DNA of 64,000 bases from Henricia sp. BOLD:AAB3569 (lineage: Eukaryota > Echinodermata > Asteroidea > Spinulosida > Echinasteridae), in the NCBI GenBank assembly GCA_037783545.1, contig JBBELK010000666.1:913001-977000 (forward strand). The letters are read 5' to 3'. Below are positions 54,401 through 63,400 of the stretch, piece after piece. Numbering within the stretch: the first letter of the stretch is position 1; every line of letters begins with the position of its first letter. The translations under genes and the position numbers were made by a program. The notes under the pieces were generated by a model. It saw nothing but the letters and a program-made list of their open reading frames with translations. It was not told the DNA's origin and did not search any database.

Positions 54401-57400
54401 GTATACAAATATTGACTGCTCATGAGGGTGATGGTGCAAACTATCGTCCCGAGGTTATTTTGAGACGGCAGGCCTGCTATTTTCCCGAGGCCGTAGGCCG
54501 AGGGAAAATAGCAGGCCTGCCGTCTCAAAATAACCGAGGGACGATAGTTTGCTCCATAACCCGAATAAAGAGCAGTCAATATTTGTTTTATATACCTCAT
54601 ACATTGATTTTATGTGTCAAAATTATTGGTATTTTTGACCTATGACGCAGAGGTCAAACAATAGTACTTTTTCAGTTGCCCAAAATTGTACTATCCTTTG
54701 ACCTATGACGCAAAGGTCAAACAATAGTACTTTTTTTAGTTGCCGTCGGAAATGGTTAAACTATTCCATGTCAGGTGATCTGCTTTTAACCAATCAGTTA
54801 ACGAGACTCAATGTATGAGGTATATAAAGCCATCTAACGTATACAGGATACTGGCAGACTGATGGGGGCTAGTCTAGGTATGAATGGTAGGGAATGCATA
54901 CCCCAGTAGCACTGCCATGGAGTTCTGGTATAGAGCCATCTAACGTATACATGATACTGGCAGACTGGGGGCTAGTCTAGGTATGAATGGTAGGGAATGC
55001 ATACCCTAGTAGCACTGCCATGGAGTTCTGGTATGGAGCCATCTAACGTATACATGATACTGGCAGACTGGGGGCTAGTCTAGGTATGAATGGTAGGGAA
55101 TGCATACCCTAGTAGCACTGCCATGGAGTTCTGGTATAGAGCCATCTAACGTATACAGGATACTCGCTGACTCTGAGCTTGACTGTAGCTCTACAGTGTG
55201 GTAGTGTTCAACCACTCCCCCATTGCAGGTGGATGTGATAATGGGCATTGCTGAAAGCGATTCTGAAAGTCATAAATAACAATGAAAATGCGTAGTAAAG
55301 TGGCATTTACATTATCACGGAAAAGTCACACCGAAGTGCTACATACGTTTCTTTGTTTTAGCTTTGAGTCACCAGTTTTTCTGAAATGGATAATTGTTAC
55401 CTACTCTGCAGAACGGTATAATAAGTCACGCAGGCTAGGTCGAGTTTTGCGACCAGAAGAAGAAATCTGCGGAAGATCCACGCTCATTAAAATACAAAAA
55501 ACACAATGAACATTCCATGTGGAACATGAACATGTATTTTTGTATTTTAAAGAGCATGGATCTGCTGCAGATTTCTTCTTATGGTCGCTGAAGACTCAAC
55601 CTAGCCTGCGTGACTTATTCTACCTTTTTGCTAAGCAGGTCACAATTCGAATCACATGTTCTGCTGTGATAGGAAAACTATTGGTTGCACGTTGTAAAGG
55701 ATAGGCATATTAGGAGGTCATTCTCATAGCCGGCATCTTTGTAGGCCATCTTCATATAATAGGGGATTGTTGTTAAGTATGTAAATTTCATACAGACTTA
55801 ACAAAAGGTTGATCTTAAAGACACATGATTGGAAAACTTTTAAAAACAGAAACACCAGCATTAGAAAACAGAAATATGTTGATAAACTGCCTTGTAGACA
55901 TTTCAGCCACATGGATGCAGTAAAACCTTAAAACTCTATGCATGGTTTTTGTGTTGAATGAATGGTAAAACAAATGCATAGTTCCGAGTTTGCCTAGTTA
56001 GCCCCGCCCCCGTGGATATTGTTGCTATGGCTCACACGCTATCGTCAAAATGTAGACACACAACGCACAAAGCAATGGGACTTTCAACAGAAAGCACAGA
56101 TTCATTGGAGAAAACTCAAAGGTATTCATGTTTCAGGGTCGACAGTTATCTTAGAACACACCGAGTAAAGGGCCAGTAATACAGGGATGTCATATCATGA
56201 CATACGTGCTTTCGTACCTTTGAACAACGAAACGACCGGCCTTGAAACCAAAAATTCACCCGGATCATCGCATACAACACTGTACAAATTGTATGGGGCC
56301 GGCAGAACATATCGCGTGATCATGTTGTTGTGAGACAGTGCACTTTGACCTATGTCAGTGATATCTGCTAGCTCTGTTGTGATTGGTCGGCGGGTTCGGT
56401 TGATTGACAGGTCGGAACTATGCATTGCCTGCAGACCTTCAGTCGGCTATTTCTCCTACAAAGGTACCATTTTACATAGTTGGGTTTTTCTTGTCAACTG
56501 AAGTAATTTCGGGTAACTTCAAATGATGTATTATTTGGCGCTCATCCACGGCTTTTTCCTACCAAAGCAACAACTATCGAATGCAAAAATGAATTCAAAA
56601 GACAAATTTAAAGTAACAAATGAATGAAATAGTTCATCACTAGACAATGGCATGAGAAACATACATGAACACACACACACATAACGAAAATGGCCAAGTC
56701 AAACTTCTCCCAATCAAATGGTCAATATTGGAAGCGCCAAGAAATATGATCCACAAAGCACTACTCACCATTATCCTGAACATTCACCACACCAACGCAA
56801 CCCGGCGCCCCCTCAGATGTCTCATAATATGCCCCTGGCTCCTCAAACATGAACAGGAAGCTGTTATTAGGCTGTGGGTTACCACTGCTAAAGGCAAGGG
56901 GACCAGTGACGGGGCTGTAGGGACATTCATGGGTTGGTGGATTGGCATGAACGATGTTGTGAGTTTCAGATTGGCTGCCCTTCCATGACCATAGCACAGA
57001 CTGACCCTGTGTAGAGCGGACAAGAGAAAGTATGAGTCTATAAGATAAGGGGCTGTCTAAAGTTGTCAACATTTTCACAGTTCCACAAAGAGTAATATTT
57101 TTCAAGAGCCCCTCCTTCCCCTGAAATACTACTTATCTGTACCATGAACATTTCACAGCGCATGTAAAGTCCTATGTGTCCTACTATGCACTGAAAACCA
57201 CAGCATCACAAAGACAGTTTCGGCCCAAGTTTTCAGTTTCATTTCACTCAAAACTCCTTCTATACTGCTTTTGCTCAAACGGTTCGTGCCAAACTCACGC
57301 GCGACAAAGCCGAATGTGAATGTAGCCTTACCCTGTGTATGCTGACTGCTGGGGGCTTGAAGCCTTTACTAGACACTAGCACCGTGACAGTACCACTTGG

Positions 57401-60400
57401 GTTACTGACTACGACACTGCTCAGAACCGTCTTACTGCTGTGCTCATACTGCAAAACACGTACACAGACAACGTGCGACAAGGCTGAGTGTGAATGCACC
57501 CAATACCCTGTGTATGCTGACTGCTGGAGGCTTGAAGCCTTTACTAGACACTAGCACCGTGACAGGACCACTTGGGTTACTGACCACGACACTGCTCAGA
57601 ACCGTCTTACAGCTGTGTTCATACTGCAAAACACGTACACAGACAACGTGCGACAAGGCTGAGTGTGAATGCACCCCTTACCCTGTGTATGCTGACTGCT
57701 GGGGGCTTGAAGCCTTTACTAGACACTAGCACCGTGACAGGACCACTTGGGTTACTGGCTACGACACTGCTCAGAACCGTCTTACTGCTGTGTTCATACT
57801 GCAAAACACGTACACAGACACAACGCGCGCTAGGGCTGAGTGTGAATGCACCCCTTACCCTGTGTATGCTGACTGCTGGGGGCTTGAAGCCTTTACTAGA
57901 CACTAGCACCGTGACAGGACCACTTGGGTTACTGACTACGACACTGCTCAGAACCGTCTTACTGCTGTGCTCATACTGCAAAACACGTACACAGACACAA
58001 CGTGCGACAAGGCTGAGTGTGAATGCACCCCTTACCCTGTGTATGCTGACTGCTGGGGGCTTGAAGCCTTTACTAGACACTAGCACCGTGACTGGACCAC
58101 TTGGGTTACTGACCACGACACTGCTTAGAACCGTCTTACTGCTGTGCTCATACTGCAAAACACGTATACAGACACAACGCGCGCTAGGGCTGAGTGTGAA
58201 TGCACCCCTTACCCTGTGTATGCTGACTGCTGGGGGCTTGAAGCCTTTACTAGACACTAGCACCGTGACTGGACCACTTGGGTTACTGACTACGACACTG
58301 CTCAGAACCGTCTTACTGCTGTGCTCATACTGCAAAACACGTACAAAGGCACAAAACAGCATTAGATGACAACATTCTTACAAATAATTAAGTGACAATA
58401 TCGGAAAATAAAATGAGTTAACTTTTCTGACTAGCAGTGATCAAAGCAATACCCAAGTATGGTGGCATATAAAGGGCCACAGATGGAAACAATGGTAACA
58501 AATAAAATGCACAATTTTCCCAAATACAGAAAAGAAAAGATTGAACCGTTATAGACCTTTATCACGGTGTGGCCATCTTCCCTTTTTCCCTATTAAAATG
58601 AATGTAACCAAAGCGAAGCTTGCCAAAATAAAATAGTTTGGCCCCGTGTTGAAAATGTTCATTGTGTGCATCACAATGACAGCGCGCGGTGCGATCAAGA
58701 AAATGCACAGCGCGGACAGTGATTCTCTCAAAACAACAACGGAAGACTGCACGCGCTATCGCGCAGACACGCAATCGCACTGATCATGCCCGACAAGTAC
58801 ACGTACTATATGCAGTGGGGAACAAGACGAAGATGGACAACACACCGTGATAAAGGTCTATATCACTAGAACTCAACACAAGCTTTCTTGCTATTGCATG
58901 TGTCCATTCCTGCTATTGCATGTGTCCATTCCTGCTATTGTATGTGCCCTGCTGCCAAAATACCAAAGGCACTACTGTATACTGTTTGCCATTGATGAAC
59001 TGGTTCTTAGGTTAAGATTTGTTGCAGAAAGAGCAATCAACCAAGCTTCTGCACATTTACAGGCACTAAATTTTAGACGCTACAAAAATGTTGGTAACAA
59101 ACAAATGCAATTTGACATAAACTCTCACCATAAACTTGTCTACTTTGTTTGAGAATGCTTTGCTGTAGTAGTGATACACCCCAGGATTGGAAAACCGTAA
59201 GGCACAACACCGTCTGTAATGTAACATCAATATAATACAGATAGATTCATGATTACTAAAAATGCAATAGAGTCTAACCTCCGTAAACACTGGGCCTTTT
59301 CACGTGTAAATGCAATGCGCGTTGCTTTGAGACAAAGCGGTGTGGCAGGAATTTGGATTGAAACAATGCATTGTTTGTGATACAACCCAGGATTGGAAAA
59401 CCGCAAGGCACAACACCTTCTGTAATGTAACATCAATATAATACAGATAGATTCATGATTACTAAAAATGCAATACAGTCTAACCTCCTTTAAACACTGG
59501 GCCTTTTCACATGTAAATGCAATGCGCGTTGCTTTGAGACAAAGCGGTGTGGCAGGAATTTGGAATGAAACAATGCATTGTTTGTGACCCAGGATTGGAA
59601 AACCGCAAGGCACAACACCTTCTGTAAAATACCATAAATATAATACAGATAGATTCATCATTACTAAAAAATTGTCTTTCCCTCATCTCCTTTTCTTTCT
59701 TCTTGTAAGCGCCTTGCATCCTCAGGTAATTTGGCGCTATATAAGTACAGTTATTATTATTATTAAACAGAATGCATAGTGCCGACCTGTCAATCAAGCC
59801 GAACCCGCCGACCAATCACAACAGAGCTAGGAGACAGCGCCCACATAGGTCAAAGTGCATTGCATCACAAACAATCACGCGATTTTCTGCCCACACAGTT
59901 TGTACAGCGTTGTATGCGCGATCCGGGTGAATTTTGGGTTCAATGTCGGGCTATTAGCTGTTCAAAGGTAGGAAAACGCATTTTTATGAATATATGGCAT
60001 CCCTGCATTACTAGCCCTTTGCTCAGTGTGTGCTACGGTACCTGTCGACCCTAAAACATAAATACCTTTGAGTTTTCTCCAATGAATCTGTGCTTTCCAT
60101 GCCGAGTCCCGTTGCTTTGTACGTTGTGTCGCCATTTTTTTGCGATGGCTTGTGAGCACATAGCAACAGTATCTAAGGGGCGGAGTTAACTGGGCAATCT
60201 CGGAACTATGCATTACAAACACACTTTCCGCCCAAGTTGATTCTGTGGTGTTCAGTGCATCGTTTTACTCCAAATTCCCTCCACACATCTTTTTTTCAAA
60301 GCAATGCGCGTCCAAATTACGCCTGAAATAGCTTAGTGTGAATCCACCCTAATTGGAACTTTGTAGATTACCTTGTTATAACAAGAACCCTGTACTATCA

Positions 60401-63400
60401 GCAATGAAAACAATGAGCAAGGAGTTGGGACTTAATATTTTCCTTGTTAATGTGTGTTAACATGGCGTTTTTTAACGTACAATTGTTTGAACTTGCACAC
60501 TCTGGGGGCCCAGATAACATGTGAATTGGGGTAGACAGTGTGGAATGAAGGCACATGGAGTGTATAGTGTTGACAATTTCAGAAATATTACCAATAAATC
60601 CTTTGTACGGCAGCCATCCTAGGGGCAATAACATTAAGAACGGCAGCCATCCTAGGGGCAATAACATTAAGAACGGCAGCCATCCTAGGGGCAATAACAT
60701 TAAGAACGGCAGCCATCCTAGGGGCAATAACATTAAGAACGGCAGCCATCCTAGGGGCAATAACATTAAGAACGGCAGCCATCCTAGGGGCAATAACATT
60801 AAGAACGCCAGCCATCCTAGGGGCAATAACATTAAGAACGGCAGCCATCCTAGGGGCAATAACATTAAGAACACCAGCCATCCTAGGGGCAATAACATTA
60901 AGAACGGCAGCCATCCTAGGGGCAATAACATTAAGAACGGCAGCCATCCTAGGGGCAATAACATTAAGAACGGCAGCCATCCTAGGGGCAATAACATTAA
61001 GAACGGCAGCCATCCTAGGGGCAATAACATTAAGAACGGCAGCCATCCTAGGGGCAATAACATTAAGAACGGCAGCCATCCTAGGGGCAATAACATTAAG
61101 CACGGCAGCCATCCTAGGGGCAATAACATTAAGCACGGCAGCCATCCTAGGGGCAATAACATTAGGAACCATTAGAAATGGTGCGCGCATGTACGTACGT
61201 ACGTACATGTATGCTGCTTGGAAAAGCTGGATGGTTATATTACCATTTTGCATCGTTATTTTATCCGACACAAAAGAAGTAAATATGATACCTGCTGTGT
61301 GTTAGTAAGTTGTGTCACTAAGAGCCACATAGTGAGGTTAACAGAGATTGGTAATGGAAGGACTCTAACAAGAGACTGGAATGTCTAACCTGGGTGTGAC
61401 GATATCCTGTGTGTAGGTCTGCAGCTCAAACACCTGCTGTGTGTTAGTAAGCTGCGTCAATCCATGCTTACGCAGCATTGGCCAAACCCAAGCAACACAG
61501 TCATAGGTCTGAGCCAAGACGGGGTCTGGTTGAAGGTGGTTCTTAGACACTAGAACTTGGTGCACCTAGAGGCACATAGATGGGTTAATATAGAGGGGTT
61601 AATATAGAGGGGTTAATATAGAGGGGTTAATATAGAGGGGTTAATATAGAGGGGTTAATATCGAGAGGGTTAATATAGAGGGGTTAATATAGAGGGGTTA
61701 ATATAGAGAGGGTTAATATAGAGGGGTTAATATAGAGGGGTTAATATAGAGGCATGAATGAGGTAATAGAAGGAGCCTGTCACAAAGTTATATTTGGCAT
61801 CTTACAGTATTTGATTTGGTGCCTTATCACTATCATTAATTCAAATTTACTATAAAGCTTTGAGTGAGATGTGCACAATACACAAGGGTTAACGTTGTGG
61901 CTCTAAATACAGTGGAAAGTCGTAAATACGTCAATTTGATGTGTGTCGCTTTGAGAAATAGCTGTGTGGCGGGAAATTGTAGTCAAGAGACGCACTGAAA
62001 ACCACAATCAACTTGGATGGAAAGTATTTTTAATGATTCTGGGGTTTTCAATGTGTTGTTTTGCTCCAAATTCCCTCCACAATTTTGTTCTTCTCAAAGC
62101 GACGCAAGTCAAAATTATGCGTGAAAATGTGTGAATCCACCCTAAATAACTCAAATTTACTAAAAAGCTAGAGTTATGTACAAAGATATTACCTAGTGTG
62201 TAAGATGTGCACAAGCCTGGTACGAAAATAACTAGTGCAAGATTACAAATACAGTGCAGATCGCTTTAATGGAAATCACAGTTGCCTTATAATGTGTTTG
62301 TTGAATTGTTATATATGATATTCACAAGGGCATAATCTTTGTTATAGTAACTCTAGGTGTTTAGAGACCTTTATATCATGTCGCGTCCATCTTTGTCTTG
62401 TTCCCCATAGAATGTGTCGGGTACGATCAGTGCGTCTGTGCGACCGCACGATAGGGTGTGTAATCTCCCGTTGAGAATCACTGTCCACGCCGCGCGCTCT
62501 CTTGATCGCGCAATGCCTGTGCCATTGTAGAACAATTTAAAAACGGGACCAAACTATTTTGTCTGCAAGCCTTGCTTTGGTTACATTCATTGTAATAGGT
62601 GCCAAGGGGAGATGGCCACACCGTGATAAAGGTCTATTGGGCACCACAGCTGAGTGGTGTAGTGGACTTGGTTGTGGGTTCAAGTGCCATCCCAGTCCAT
62701 CCATAGTGCATATGTGCCCATGGACAAGACACTTAGCTGTAAATTGTCTCTCTCTACCCAAACGAAGATGGGTACCTGCGAGGGAAGTGAAAGGCGGTGT
62801 TGTGTTTGATTAGCTCATGAGTGCCTAACAGGCGGCTTGCTCCCTAGTGATTAATCAAAATGGGTAATTATGCAAAGCACCCTGAGACAGTGTGTGAACA
62901 GCACAGTATTCTTACCTGAGCATGTGGAACAGCCACTACTGCCCCATACAACTTGGGTAAAGCAGCACTGCAGATAGACAAAAAACAAAACAATGTTTGG
63001 GATATTTTCAAATTTTTAAAAATATATTTTAGATTTATAAGAAAAGATGTACTCTGTTGCCATGGAGACTATACGATGTTATCTTTGTTGGGATTCCCAA
63101 TTAGTCAATACTAACTCCACTTCAAACAAATTTTGTTTTTACTTCAAACGTATTTTGTCTTTAAACTTATACCCATCAGAGAGTTTACAATTGTACCCTC
63201 AAGAAAACGGTTCTAAATGTTGGCCAACGAAGTAGGCCTTCTAGTAAGAGTTGCTGGGGCCGGTCTTAGGAAGGGTCAGTCTTCTTATCTTGGGATGTTG
63301 GTATGGGAATTAATACACTTTAAACTCGTATGAAATCGATCCCTGGGTTACCTTTGATAGTAGACAACACCTCCATCACTGAACTGACTGACAAATGCAG

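Larger units (their letters stand above)
49432..55165 (-). repeat. Array G: exon-intron minisatellite over exon 8, about 103-bp units
   Basis: Roughly 45-50 copies, the largest array. Unit = last 55 bp of exon 8 (ILYTLDGSIPELHGSATR), donor gtatgc and 48 bp of intron ending ccag. Variants: ggatactgg / ggatacagg, ccctagtag / ccctatactagtag, and catgtaccc. It is interrupted by a SINE (51643-51996), by an unrelated 100-bp piece (about 52055-52155) and by a foldback element (54402-54827). Confidence 0.95.

Noticed and set aside
58213..58318. Alternative exon 6 start (acceptor gagcacag, 106 bp)
   Set aside because: It would fit directly to exon 4 in phase 2, but exon 5 (RFSNPGVYHYYS) is clearly cupredoxin and requires the phase 0 start at ttttgcag.
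57665..58369. 234-codon plus-strand frame over array H
   Set aside because: Antisense shadow of the repeated exon 6; the minus strand has splice sites and domain similarity.
60398..61271. Open frames of 206-254 codons on both strands over the 33-bp array
   Set aside because: A period of 33 bp without stops opens several frames at once; the peptide is a pure 11-residue repeat with no flanking coding sequence.
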